Positions 17,025 to 25,918 are shown, counted from the first letter of the stretch. The stretch is DNA of 64,000 nt from Candidatus Solirubrobacter pratensis (GCF_000425945.1 NZ_KE384480.1:714599-778598), one strand, 5' to 3'. A program made the numbers and translations. Notes: generated by a model not told the origin, from the sequence alone.

Positions 17025-18379
17025 AGGTCGCGGTCGTCGGCTATCCGAACGTCGGAAAGTCCTCGCTCGTCAACCGCCTCACGCAGTCGCGCGAGGCGGT
17101 CGTCCATGAGCGGCCCGGGATCACGCGCGACCGCAAGGAGCTTGCGACCGACTGGAACGGGCGCCACTTCACGCTGATCGACACCGGCGGCGTCGACCTC
17201 GACGACGAGGACCCGCTCGCCGTGTCCATCCAGGACCAGGCCAAGGCCGCGCTCGCGGACGCGCAGGTGGCGCTGTTCGTCGTCGACGCGCGTGCGGGGA
17301 TCCGCCCCGGCGACTACGAGATCGCCGACATCCTGCGCAAGGGCGAGGTGCCGGTGGTGCTCGCGGCGAACAAGGTCGACTCGCCGGAGCAGCTCGCGCT
17401 CGCGCACGACTTCCACGGCCTCGGGTTCGGGGAGCCGCTCGCCGTCTCGGCGTCCCAGGGGCTCGGGACCGGCGACCTGCTGGACCGCCTCGTCGATCTG
17501 CTCGGCGACGAGAACGAGGCGCCCGAGGAGGACCCCGATCTCGTCCGGCTCGCCGTCATCGGGCGCCCGAACGTCGGCAAGTCCTCGCTCGTCAACGCCT
17601 TCCTCGGCCGCGAGCGCGTGATCGTGTCCGACGTCGCCGGCACGACGCGCGACGCGATCGACACCCCGATCGAGGTCGACGGCCGCCCGCTGCTGCTGAT
17701 CGACACCGCGGGCATCCGGCGCCAGGCGAAGGTCAGCGAGTCGGTCGAGTACTACACGACGCTGCGCTCGCAGCGCGCCGCCGAGCGCGCCGACGTCGCG
17801 CTCGTGGTCTGCGACGCCCAGGACGGGGTCACGGCGCAGGATCTGCGGATCGCCGATCTGGCGATGAAGTCCGGCTGCGCGACCGCGCTGGTGCTGAACA
17901 AGTGGGACGTCACCGGCGGCGAGGGCGAGCCGCTCGGGCCGGGCGGGGGCGTCGGCGCGGCCGAGCTCGACCGCGAGCGCGCGCGCGTGAACCAGAAGCT
18001 GCGGCTGCGGCCGCGGGTGCTCACGGCGTCGGCGAAGACCGGCCGCCACATCCAGCGGCTGCTGCAGGAGGCGCTCTCGATCGCCGACCGCGCCTCGCAC
18101 CGCATCCCGACGCCCGAGCTCAATCGCTTCCTGGCCGACGTCGTGGCCGCTCGCCAGCCGCCGGCCAAGCAGGGCCACCGGCTGAAAATGCTCTATATCG
18201 CGCAGATCGGCACCAGCCCGCCCCGCTTCGCGATCCAGGTCAACTCGCGCAAGCGCGTCACGCGCGACTACGCGTACTTCGTCGAGAACCGGCTGCGCGA
18301 GCGCTACGGACTGGAAGGCGTACCGGTGATCATCGACTTCAACGAACGCCCGGGACGGGGAACCCGTGAAAGCCGCTAG
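17021..18379 (+). CDS. der: Ribosome-assembly GTPase Der (EngA)
   Basis: The protein has 452 residues and two tandem G domains. The first has GYPNVGKSSLVNRL near residue 7, DTGGV and NKVD. The second has GRPNVGKSSLVNAFLG near residue 181, DTAGI and NKWD. A C-terminal KH-like domain (about 360-450) ends in FVENRLRERYG and VPVIIDFNERPGRG. Der binds the 50S ribosomal precursor and is essential in most bacteria. A short insertion, about GGEGEPLGPGGG, lies in the second G domain after NKWD. The TAG stop is also part of the -10 hexamer proposed for metK. Confidence 0.97.
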   Translation: MKVAVVGYPNVGKSSLVNRLTQSREAVVHERPGITRDRKELATDWNGRHFTLIDTGGVDLDDEDPLAVSIQDQAKAALADAQVALFVVDARAGIRPGDYEIADILRKGEVPVVLAANKVDSPEQLALAHDFHGLGFGEPLAVSASQGLGTGDLLDRLVDLLGDENEAPEEDPDLVRLAVIGRPNVGKSSLVNAFLGRERVIVSDVAGTTRDAIDTPIEVDGRPLLLIDTAGIRRQAKVSESVEYYTTLRSQRAAERADVALVVCDAQDGVTAQDLRIADLAMKSGCATALVLNKWDVTGGEGEPLGPGGGVGAAELDRERARVNQKLRLRPRVLTASAKTGRHIQRLLQEALSIADRASHRIPTPELNRFLADVVAARQPPAKQGHRLKMLYIAQIGTSPPRFAIQVNSRKRVTRDYAYFVENRLRERYGLEGVPVIIDFNERPGRGTRESR

Positions 18380-18382
18380 GCT
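18377..18382 (+). promoter_or_regulatory. -10 element of metK, overlapping the der stop codon
   Basis: TAGGCT lies 9 nt before ATG 18392, with no ribosome-binding site between them. The first three bases are the TAG stop of der. This suggests a leaderless metK transcript independent of the cmk-der operon. Confidence 0.5.
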
Positions 18383-18391
18383 CTCTGCCCA

Positions 18392-19621
18392 ATGAGCCAG
18401 CTGTCCGACAACGAGTACCTGTTCACCTCCGAATCCGTCACCGAGGGGCACCCGGACAAGGTCGCCGACCAGATCTCCGACGGCGTCCTCGACGCCGTGC
18501 TGCGTGACGACCCGACCGGCCGCGTGGCGTGCGAGACGCTGGTGAACACCGGCCTCGTCGTCGTGTCCGGCGAGATCTCGACGACGACGTACGTCGACAT
18601 CCAGGACATCGTCCGCGAGACGATCCGCAACATCGGCTACACGGACGCCGACCTCGGCTTCAGCGCCGACTCGTGCGCGGTCATCAACGCGATCGACAAG
18701 CAGTCGCCCGACATCGCCCAGGGCGTCGACAAGGCCTACGAGGCGCGCACCGACGCCTCCGACGACGATGCACTCGACGTCGCCGGCGCCGGTGACCAGG
18801 GGATGATGTTCGGCTACGCGTCCAATGAGACGGACGAGTTGATGCCGCTGCCGATCTCGCTCGCACACAAGTTGGCCGCGCGCCTCGCGCACGTGCGCAA
18901 GGCCGAGGTCGTCCCGTACCTGCGTCCCGACGGCAAGACCCAGGTCTCCGTCCGCTACGCCGACGGCCGGCCGGTCGAGATCGAGAAGCTGCTGATCTCG
19001 ACGCAGCACAAGGAGGGCGCCGAGTCGCTGATCCCGGACGATCTCTGGGAGCACGTCGTCGAGCCGATCCTGCCGAAGGACCTCTACGACGCCGACAAGC
19101 TGCGCAAGAACTTCCTCGTCAACCCGACGGGCCGCTTCGTGATCGGCGGGCCGGTCGGCGACGCCGGCCTGACCGGGCGCAAGATCATCGTCGACACCTA
19201 CGGCGGCATGGCGCGCCACGGCGGCGGCGCCTTCTCGGGCAAGGACCCGAGCAAGGTGGACCGCTCGGCGGCGTACGCGGCCCGCTACGTGGCGAAGAAC
19301 GTCGTCGCCGCGGGCCTGGCCGACCGCGCCGAGGTCCAGGTCGCGTACGCGATCGGCGTCGCGCACCCGGTCTCGGTCATGATCGAGACATTCGGCACCG
19401 AGAAGATCGGCCGCGGCCGCATCGCCGCCCTCGTGAACGAGTTCTTCGACCTGCGCCCGGGCGCGTTCCGCGCCTATCTAGACCTCCACAGGCCGATTTA
19501 CCAGAAGACGGCGGCTTACGGTCACTTCGGGCGCGAGGACCACGATTTCACCTGGGAGCGGACCGACAAGGCCGCCGCTCTCCGTGAGGCCGCCGGCCTC
19601 GCGGCTGCTGAAGTCGCGTAA
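18392..19621 (+). CDS. metK: S-adenosylmethionine synthetase
   Basis: The protein has 409 residues and makes S-adenosylmethionine from methionine and ATP in the cytoplasm. Signature segments are SESVTEGHPDKVADQISD near the N-terminus, the ATP-binding GAGDQGMMFGYA, and the glycine-rich phosphate loop GGGAFSGKDPSKVDRSAAY. The C-terminal HFGRED stretch is also typical. The length matches the family (380-410). It follows der by 12 bp but appears to have its own promoter. The product supplies methyl groups for the several methyltransferases in the window. A hairpin follows at 19631-19655. Confidence 0.97.
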   Translation: MSQLSDNEYLFTSESVTEGHPDKVADQISDGVLDAVLRDDPTGRVACETLVNTGLVVVSGEISTTTYVDIQDIVRETIRNIGYTDADLGFSADSCAVINAIDKQSPDIAQGVDKAYEARTDASDDDALDVAGAGDQGMMFGYASNETDELMPLPISLAHKLAARLAHVRKAEVVPYLRPDGKTQVSVRYADGRPVEIEKLLISTQHKEGAESLIPDDLWEHVVEPILPKDLYDADKLRKNFLVNPTGRFVIGGPVGDAGLTGRKIIVDTYGGMARHGGGAFSGKDPSKVDRSAAYAARYVAKNVVAAGLADRAEVQVAYAIGVAHPVSVMIETFGTEKIGRGRIAALVNEFFDLRPGAFRAYLDLHRPIYQKTAAYGHFGREDHDFTWERTDKAAALREAAGLAAAEVA

Positions 19622-19630
19622 AACGGGGTA

Positions 19631-19655
19631 GTGGGGCCTCCGAGGGAGGTCCCAC
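19631..19655 (+). promoter_or_regulatory. Strong hairpin sequestering the symporter ribosome-binding site
   Basis: Arms GTGGGGCCTCC (19631-19641) and GGAGGTCCCAC (19645-19655) form an 11-bp stem with one G-U pair and a GAG loop. The purine-rich GGGAGG (19644-19649), the only candidate Shine-Dalgarno for the TTG start at 19656, lies in the loop and 3' arm. No U-tract follows. It could be a metK terminator, a translational switch, or both. Confidence 0.55.
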
Positions 19656-21302
19656 TTGAACCAAATACGGCTGGACACCAACTTCATCGATTACGCGATC
19701 GTCATCGCGTACTTCGCCGTCGTCCTCGGCGTCGGCTTCGCTGCCAAGCGCTACATCAAGAGCAGCCTCGACTACTTCCTGTCGGGGCGCTCTCTGCCGG
19801 CATGGATCACCGGCCTCGCGTTCATCTCGGCCAACCTGGGCGCCACGGAGGTGCTCGGGATGGCGGCCAATGGCGCCCAGTACGGCGTCGCGACGGTCAA
19901 CTACTACTGGATCGGCGCGATCCCGGCCATGGTCTTCCTCGGCCTCGTGATGATGCCGTTCTACTACGGCTCGAAGGTCCGCTCGGTCCCTGAGTACCTG
20001 CTCCAGCGGTTCAATCCGGCCGCGCACCAGTTCAACTCGTGGACGTTCGCCCTGGCGACGATCCTGATCGCCGGCGTGAACCTGTACGCGCTGGCGCTGG
20101 TCCTGAAGTTCCTGCTGGGCTGGCCGATCATCGCCGGCATCATCGTGGCGGCGGTCATCGTCGCGGTCTACATCACGCTCGGCGGCCTGTCGTCGGCGAT
20201 CTACAACGAGGTGCTGCAGTTCTTCGTGATCCTCGCGGCGCTGATCCCGATCGCGATCGTCGGTCTGCACGACGTCGGCGGCTGGACCGGGCTGCAGGAC
20301 AAGTTCAAGGGCACCAAGGTCGGTGAGGCGGGCCTGCACGCGTTGCACGGGACCGGGGTCGGCAGCGTCGACAACCCGATCGGCGTCTCGTGGATCGGCA
20401 TCGTGTTCGGCCTCGGCTTCGTGCTCGCGTTCGGCTACTGGACGACGAACTTCGCCGAGGTCCAGCGCGCCCTGTCGGCCAAGAACCTGTCGGCGGCCGA
20501 GCGCACGCCGCTGATCGGCGCGGTCCCGAAGCTGTTCCTGCCCTTCGTCATGATCCTGCCGGGCGCGATCGCGCTGGTCGTGATCCCGCATCTCGGGACG
20601 GGTGAGAACCTGCAGTACAACAACTCGATCCCGCTGCTGATCAACAAGTACCTGCCCAACGGCATGCTCGGGATCGCGCTCACCGGCCTGATGGCCTCGT
20701 TCATGGCGGGGGTGGCGGCGAACGTCAGCGCGTTCAACACGGTCGTCACGACCGACCTCGTCGAGCCGTACTTCAAGCCCGGCCAGTCGGACCATTGGTA
20801 CGTGAGCTTCGGCCGCGTCGCGACGATCGGCGGCATCGCGATCAGCATCCTCACGGCGTTGATCGCGTCCTCGTACTCCAACCTCATGAACTACCTGCAG
20901 GCGCTGTTCTCGATCTTCAACGCGCCGTTGTTCGCCACGTTCATCATCGGCATGTTCTGGAAGCGGATGACACCCGCCGCGGGGTTGTGGGGGCTGGTCG
21001 CGGGCACGTTCACGGCGGCCGCGACGTTCGTCCTCTACAAGACGGGCGTGATCTCCTTCGGGTCCGATCTCGCCGAGTCGATGTGGGGGGCCGGCCTGGC
21101 GTTCGTGGTCGACGCGATCGTCACCGTGCTGGTCACGCTGCGCACGCAGCCCAAGCCCGTGGAGGAGTTGCAGGGGCTGGTCTACGGCATGGCCAACGTC
21201 GACGAGAGCATCGAGGTCAGCCACCGATGGTGGGAGTCGCCGAAGCTGCTCGGCAGCTCCGTGCTCGTCGGCGCCGCCATCCTGACGATCGTCTTCTGGT
21301 GA
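19656..21302 (+). CDS. Sodium:solute symporter (SSS family)
   Basis: The protein has 548 residues and about 13-14 hydrophobic segments. TTG 19656 is the probable start, with GGGAGG 6 nt upstream. Family features are the first-helix region DYAIVIAYFAVVLGVGFAAK, FLSGRSLPAWITG, SANLGATEVLGMAANGAQYG with small residues typical of the Na+ site, and the conserved VPEYLLQRFN. The overall layout resembles sugar and monocarboxylate symporters of the SglT type. The substrate cannot be read from sequence. The nearby galK, on the opposite strand, makes galactose a reasonable candidate, but that is inference. A small two-helix protein gene follows after 3 bp and is probably co-expressed. Confidence 0.9.
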   Translation: MNQIRLDTNFIDYAIVIAYFAVVLGVGFAAKRYIKSSLDYFLSGRSLPAWITGLAFISANLGATEVLGMAANGAQYGVATVNYYWIGAIPAMVFLGLVMMPFYYGSKVRSVPEYLLQRFNPAAHQFNSWTFALATILIAGVNLYALALVLKFLLGWPIIAGIIVAAVIVAVYITLGGLSSAIYNEVLQFFVILAALIPIAIVGLHDVGGWTGLQDKFKGTKVGEAGLHALHGTGVGSVDNPIGVSWIGIVFGLGFVLAFGYWTTNFAEVQRALSAKNLSAAERTPLIGAVPKLFLPFVMILPGAIALVVIPHLGTGENLQYNNSIPLLINKYLPNGMLGIALTGLMASFMAGVAANVSAFNTVVTTDLVEPYFKPGQSDHWYVSFGRVATIGGIAISILTALIASSYSNLMNYLQALFSIFNAPLFATFIIGMFWKRMTPAAGLWGLVAGTFTAAATFVLYKTGVISFGSDLAESMWGAGLAFVVDAIVTVLVTLRTQPKPVEELQGLVYGMANVDESIEVSHRWWESPKLLGSSVLVGAAILTIVFW

Positions 21303-21305
21303 GAG

Positions 21306-21710
21306 ATGTCCACTGAGCAAGCACCATCGACGTCCCGCCGCGCCGCGCGTGCCGCGAACCTGTTCGACCTGCGCCGCATCATCGGCGGGCTGTTCACCGC
21401 CTGGGGGATCCTGCTGATCATCCTCGGGGCGACCGACAGCGAGGCCGAGGCCAACAAGGCCGCCGGGATCAACATCAACCTGTGGGCCGGGATCGGCATG
21501 CTCCTCCTCGGGCTGTTCTTCATCGCCTGGGCGCTCACGCGCCCGCTCGGGGAGCAGCTCGCCGACGCCGCCGAGGAGGAGGGCGGCGAGTATCCCGCCC
21601 GGGCGGCGCCGCGCGGCGTCGACGCCGCCGCCCTGGCGTCACACCAGCGCAGCGGCGGGACCCGGCGTGACCGCGATCGCACCGGCGGGGAGGGCGGAGC
21701 CGGGACGTAG
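21306..21710 (+). CDS. Small membrane protein of unknown function
   Basis: The protein has 134 residues and no recognised family. Two hydrophobic helices (about residues 26-43 and 57-79, separated by an acidic EAEANKAAG loop) follow an N-terminus with FDLRRIIGG. The C-terminal 45 residues are charged and low in complexity (GGTRRDRDRTGGEGGAG). It starts 4 bp after the symporter stop and could be a small accessory subunit of that transporter. Its last 72 bp overlap the 3' end of the convergent galK gene, so the tail sequence is constrained by the other strand. Confidence 0.6.
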   Translation: MSTEQAPSTSRRAARAANLFDLRRIIGGLFTAWGILLIILGATDSEAEANKAAGININLWAGIGMLLLGLFFIAWALTRPLGEQLADAAEEEGGEYPARAAPRGVDAAALASHQRSGGTRRDRDRTGGEGGAGT

Positions 21711-22661
21711 GAGCGCGAGCACGGAGCCGCCGAAGCCACCGCCGACCATGCGCGCGCCGGCGGCTCCCAGCTCCTTCAACCGGGCCACGGTCGCCTCGAC
21801 CTCGGGCACCGAGGCCTCATAGTCGTCGCGCAGGCTCGCGTGCGAGGCGTCGAGCAGGCGGCCGGCCTGCTCGAGGTCGCCACCGCGGAGCGCTTCCACC
21901 ATCGCGTCGACGCGCGCGTTCTCGGTCAGCACGTGGCGGGCGCGCTTGTTCAGCGTGCCGTCCAGCCGCTCGAGATCGGCCTCGGTCGCCTCGCGCAGGG
22001 TCGCGATGCCGAGCCGCTCGCAGGCCTGCTCGCACTCGGCGCGGCGCTCGTTGTAGCCGGAGGCGGCGAGCGTATGGCTGGCGCCGGAGTCTACGGTCAC
22101 GAGCCGCCAGTCGCCGAGCTCGAGCGGGACCTCGCGCACCTCGAGGCTGCGGAAGTCGATCCGCAGCGCGTGGTCGTCGGAGCCGAGGAGGGCGGCGAGC
22201 TGGTCCATCAGGCCGGTGTTCTGGCCGACCCATTCGTTCTCGACGCGCGAGCAGAGCTTCGCGAGGTGGCGGAGGTCCTCGGGCGGGGCGAGGTCCGCGA
22301 GCCCGAGCAGCGCGAGTGCCAGGGCGGTGGAGAGGGCGGCCGAGGAGCTGAGCCCGCTGCCGCGCGGGACGTCGCCCTCGATGGTCAGCCGGGCCGGCTT
22401 GAGCCCGTAGCCGGCGTCCTGCAGCTCGGCGACGATCCCGCGCGTGAACGCGCGCCAGCCGCTCTCGGGCTCGCGGTTGCCGAGCGGGAAGGCGTCGGTC
22501 TCGCCGAGGTCGAGCGCCTCGGCCTCGATGCCGTCCGCGATCGGCTCGGCCGTCACGGTGACGCCGCGGGCGATGGCGAAGGGCAGCGCGAGGCCGCCGT
22601 TGTAGTCGGTGTGCTCGCCGATCAGGTTCACGCGGCCGGGGCCGCGGGCGGTCACGGGCAT
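21639..22661 (-). CDS. galK: Galactokinase
   Basis: The protein has 340 residues from ATG at 22661; the frame remains open upstream inside the methyltransferase gene, but homology begins here. It phosphorylates galactose at C1 with ATP, the first step of the Leloir pathway. The GHMP-kinase motifs are complete: the galactokinase signature GRVNLIGEHTDYNGG (residues 8-22), the phosphate loop GDVPRGSGLSSSAALS, and the C-terminal GAGARMVGGGFGGSVLAL. It is shorter than the enterobacterial enzyme (about 382). It overlaps the upstream DNA methyltransferase by 10 nt, so they are probably co-transcribed. No galT or galE is in the window. A related GHMP sugar kinase is the main alternative. Confidence 0.9.
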   Translation of the reverse strand: MPVTARGPGRVNLIGEHTDYNGGLALPFAIARGVTVTAEPIADGIEAEALDLGETDAFPLGNREPESGWRAFTRGIVAELQDAGYGLKPARLTIEGDVPRGSGLSSSAALSTALALALLGLADLAPPEDLRHLAKLCSRVENEWVGQNTGLMDQLAALLGSDDHALRIDFRSLEVREVPLELGDWRLVTVDSGASHTLAASGYNERRAECEQACERLGIATLREATEADLERLDGTLNKRARHVLTENARVDAMVEALRGGDLEQAGRLLDASHASLRDDYEASVPEVEATVARLKELGAAGARMVGGGFGGSVLALLRPGSALPAGAIAVTPGPAAALV

Positions 22662-23464
22662 CCCAGACGCTCGCGCATGACCCGGGCGGCCTCCGGGCTC
22701 TCGTCGATCAGCAGGTAGCGGCGGCCGAGCTTGGCGGCGACGGCGCCGAGCGTGCCGGAGCCGGCGAACGGGTCCAGGCAGAGGTCGCCAGGGCGCGAGG
22801 ACGCCTGCACGAAGCGCCGGAGCAGGCCCTCCGGCTTCTGCGTGGGGTAGCCGGTCTTCTCGCGTCCGGTGGGGGAGACGATCGTGTGCCACATCACGGA
22901 GACGGGGCGCTTGCCCTTGGCCTGCTTCTCGGGCGTGACCAGGCCGGGCGCCATGTACGGCTCGCGGTCCACCGCCTCGCTGTCGAAGTGGTAGCCGCGC
23001 GGGTCCTTGACGTAGACGAGGATCGTGTCGTGCTTCTGCGGCCACTTGCGGCGCGGCTTGGCGCCGTAGTCGTATGCCCAGATGAGCTCGTTGAGGAAGC
23101 ACTCGCGGCCGAAGATCTCGTCGAGCAGCAGCTTCACATAATGCGCCTCGCGGTAGTCGAGGTGCAGGTACAGCGTGCCGGTGGGGTGGAGGATCCGGCG
23201 CAGCTCGACCAGGCGCGGCTCGAGGAAGCCGAGGTAGTCGTCGAACGTGTCGCGGTAGGAGGACTCGCCGAGCAGCTTCGTCGCGTAGCGGCGGCCGCCG
23301 AATCCGGTCCGGTCGCCATCCTCGCCCGCACCGACGGTCTGGAGGCTGCGCCGTGTCTGGGTGCGGCCGGTGTTGAACGGCGGGTCGGCGTAGGCCATCT
23401 GCGCGTAGCCGTCCGGCAGCTCCCGCAGGAGCGGCAGGTTGTCCCCGAGGACCACGCCCTCCAT
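22652..23464 (-). CDS. DNA methyltransferase, beta-type amino-methyltransferase
   Basis: The protein has 270 residues. ATG at 23464 gives MEGVVLGDNLPLLRELPDGY, the normal beginning of this family. The catalytic motif IV DPPFNTGRTQ is near residue 28. The SAM-binding motif I DPFAGSGTLGAVA is near residue 235, preceded by the TQKPEGLLRR segment. The order IV before I is the beta-class arrangement found in enzymes that methylate adenine N6 or cytosine N4. The intervening region (WAYDYGAKPRRKWPQKHD and after) is the likely target-recognition part. No restriction endonuclease gene is adjacent, so it looks like a solitary, possibly regulatory, methyltransferase. It shares an overlap with galK. The target site cannot be deduced. 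Confidence 0.9.
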   Translation of the reverse strand: MEGVVLGDNLPLLRELPDGYAQMAYADPPFNTGRTQTRRSLQTVGAGEDGDRTGFGGRRYATKLLGESSYRDTFDDYLGFLEPRLVELRRILHPTGTLYLHLDYREAHYVKLLLDEIFGRECFLNELIWAYDYGAKPRRKWPQKHDTILVYVKDPRGYHFDSEAVDREPYMAPGLVTPEKQAKGKRPVSVMWHTIVSPTGREKTGYPTQKPEGLLRRFVQASSRPGDLCLDPFAGSGTLGAVAAKLGRRYLLIDESPEAARVMRERLGCP

Positions 23465-23854
23465 CAGCGCGCGCCCACGGGCGTGCGACACGGTCCGGCG
23501 AGGGCGGCGACGGTCCCGGCGGCGGGCATCGATCGAGCGTACCGGGCGGTCCGGCGGCGGTGGCGGGCGCGCGCCGCCGAGCCGCGTCGCTGCGTCTCCC
23601 CGGCGCGGCGGCGCGTCGCCGTGCTCCCCGGGGCGGCGTGATCGCGAACGGCGGGCATCGAGGGGGTGGGTCCGTTGCCCCGGTTTCACGTGTGGTCGCT
23701 TAGTCGCGTACAGCGCCACTTCTCGACCACGCCGCTTTTCGGTGTGGCCCGGGAGCCGCGCGGCCAGGTGCTCCTGCTGTTCGCGCGCCCGCCCGCGGCC
23801 GGCGCGCGTGCCCCCGGCAACGACCGCCCTCGCGCCTATCGTCACTCGCCGCCC
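23465..23854. other. Divergent gap between the methyltransferase and priA
   Basis: The gap is 390 bp with no convincing gene. The priA frame stays open leftward to 23666, but that extension is low in complexity and unlike PriA. A stretch at about 23680-23750 is less GC-rich than its surroundings and contains CACGTG. Both divergent genes must have promoters here. TATCGT at 23837-23842 is a weak -10 candidate for priA. Confidence 0.4.
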
Positions 23855-25918
23855 GTGATCGCGCGCATCGAGCCCCTGACCACCACCCGCCGGCTGACGG
23901 GCCCCTTCGACTACCTGCTCCCCGAGCAGCCCGTCGAGGTCGGCTCGATCGTGCGCGTGCCGTTCGGGCATCAGGCGCTCGACGGCGTCGTGGTGGAGCT
24001 GGCCGAGAGCTCCGACCTCGCCGAGGAGCGGCTCCAGACGCCGACCAAGGTCCGGGGCGACTCGATCCCCGCCGATCTCGTGGAGCTCGCGCTGTGGATG
24101 GCGGCCGAGTACTGCTCGACTCCGGCGCGCGCGCTGAGCCTGGTCGCGCCGCCGCCCGGCAAGACCAGGACGCTGTTGTGGGCGGAGGCGAGCGGCGCCG
24201 ACGGGCGGCTCAATGACAACCAGCGCGCGCTGCTGGCGCGCCTTCCCGGTCCCGCGAGGGACGATCTCGCCGCGCTGCGGCGGCTCGAGAAGCGCGGGCT
24301 CGTGACGATCACGGAGCGGATCGCGCGCCGCGCGCCGCGCATGAACCCGGCGCCCGACCGGCCCGTCGAGCTCACGGCCGCTCAAGCGCAGGCGCTGCGC
24401 GTGATCGAGGAGGCGCCCGGCGAGGCGCGGCTGCTGCACGGCGTGACCGGCTCGGGCAAGACGGAGGTCTACCTGCGCGCCGCCGCGGCGGCGCTCGAGC
24501 GGGGCGAGGGCGTGATCGTGCTCGTGCCCGAGATCGCGCTCACGCCCCAGACCGTCGCGCGCTTCGCCGCCCGCTTCGGTGACACCGTCGCGCTCCTGCA
24601 CTCCGCGCTGAGCGAGGGCGAGCGCTACGACGAGTGGCGCCGGCTGCGCTCCGGCGAGGCGCGGATCGCGGTCGGCCCGCGCTCGGCCGTCTTCGCGCCC
24701 GTCGAGCGGCTCGGCCTGATCGTCGTCGACGAGGAGCACGACGCCTCCTACAAGCACGAGGGCGACCCGCGCTACGACGCCCGCCACGTCGCCGAGTTCC
24801 GCGCGGCATACTCGCACGCACGGCTCCTGCTCGGCTCGGCGACACCGCGCCCGGAGACGGCGCACGCCGTCACCCGCGTCCGCCTGCGCGAGCGCGTGGG
24901 CGGCGCGCAGGCCCTGCCGCCGGTCCGCGTGCTCGACATGCGCGACGCGCAGCACGCGCTGCACCCCGAGACGCGCCGGGCGCTGGGCTCGGCGCACAAG
25001 TCGATCGTGCTGCTCAACCGCCGCGGCTGGTCGAACTTCCTCACGTGCCGCAGCTGCGGCAAGGCGTGGGAGTGCCCGAACTGCGACGTCGCGCTCGTCC
25101 TGCACCGCGCCGGCGGGTTCCTCGCGTGCCACCACTGCGGCCACCGCGACCGCGTTCCCCAGCGCTGCGACCACTGCGGCTCGCTCTCGGTCACCCGCCA
25201 CGGCGCCGGGACCGAGCGCGTCGAGGCCGAGCTGGCGGGCGCGCTCGACGTGCCGGTCTTCCGGCTCGACGCCGACACGGCCGCGACCAAGGACGCCGTC
25301 CCCAAGCTGCTCGCGCGCTTCCACGCCGCCGAGCGCGGCGTCCTGCTCGGCACGCAGATGGTCGCGAAAGGGCACGACTTCCCCGACGTGACGCTCGGCG
25401 TCGTGCTCGACGCCGACAGCACCCTGCGCTTCCCCGACTTCCGCGCCGAGGAGCGCACGTTCGCGCTGATCGCGCAGCTCGCCGGCCGGGCCGGCCGCGG
25501 CCCGCGCGGCGGCCGCGTGCTGGTGCAGACCTCGACACCGGACGCGGCGAGCATCCAGGCCGCGGCCGCGCACGACTCCGACGGCTTCCTGAAGGGCGAG
25601 CTCGAGCGCCGCAGAGCGCTGCGCTACCCGCCGTTCACCGACCTCGTGCGCATCATCTGCAGCGCCCTCGACGCCGAGCCGGCCCGCGCCGCCGCCGCGC
25701 GCGTCGCCGAGGCGATCGCGGAGAGCACGTCGGACGGCACCGAGCTGCTCGGTCCCGCGCCGCTGTTCCGCCTGCGCCAGCGCGAGCGCTTCCAGGTCGT
25801 GCTCAAGACCACCGAGCGGCCGGCCGCGATCGCGGCGACGGGCGCCGCCGTGGAGGCCGCCGCGCGCGCGAAGGAGCTCAAGCAGGTGAACTTCAGCGTG
25901 GACGTGGACCCCGTGTGA
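23855..25918 (+). CDS. priA: Primosomal helicase PriA
   Basis: The protein has 687 residues from GTG 23855 (IARIEPLTTTRRLTGPFDY); the frame extends upstream to 23666 but the added part lacks family similarity. PriA reloads the replisome at collapsed forks. The N-terminal DNA-binding domain is followed by a helicase core with Walker A GVTGSGKTEVYL and Walker B DEEHD. A zinc-binding insert has paired CxxC motifs (CRSCGK, CPNC, CHHCGH, CDHCGS). Helicase motifs around GTQMVAKGHDFPDVT and QLAGRAGRG are also present. Some actinobacterial PriA proteins have lost the Walker motifs; here they look intact, so ATPase and helicase activity are expected. The gene is separated from def by 98 bp. Confidence 0.94.
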   Translation: MIARIEPLTTTRRLTGPFDYLLPEQPVEVGSIVRVPFGHQALDGVVVELAESSDLAEERLQTPTKVRGDSIPADLVELALWMAAEYCSTPARALSLVAPPPGKTRTLLWAEASGADGRLNDNQRALLARLPGPARDDLAALRRLEKRGLVTITERIARRAPRMNPAPDRPVELTAAQAQALRVIEEAPGEARLLHGVTGSGKTEVYLRAAAAALERGEGVIVLVPEIALTPQTVARFAARFGDTVALLHSALSEGERYDEWRRLRSGEARIAVGPRSAVFAPVERLGLIVVDEEHDASYKHEGDPRYDARHVAEFRAAYSHARLLLGSATPRPETAHAVTRVRLRERVGGAQALPPVRVLDMRDAQHALHPETRRALGSAHKSIVLLNRRGWSNFLTCRSCGKAWECPNCDVALVLHRAGGFLACHHCGHRDRVPQRCDHCGSLSVTRHGAGTERVEAELAGALDVPVFRLDADTAATKDAVPKLLARFHAAERGVLLGTQMVAKGHDFPDVTLGVVLDADSTLRFPDFRAEERTFALIAQLAGRAGRGPRGGRVLVQTSTPDAASIQAAAAHDSDGFLKGELERRRALRYPPFTDLVRIICSALDAEPARAAAARVAEAIAESTSDGTELLGPAPLFRLRQRERFQVVLKTTERPAAIAATGAAVEAAARAKELKQVNFSVDVDPV

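Noticed and set aside
23666..23854. 63-residue N-terminal extension of PriA
   Set aside because: It has no similarity to PriA and biased composition; the conserved protein starts at the GTG at 23855.
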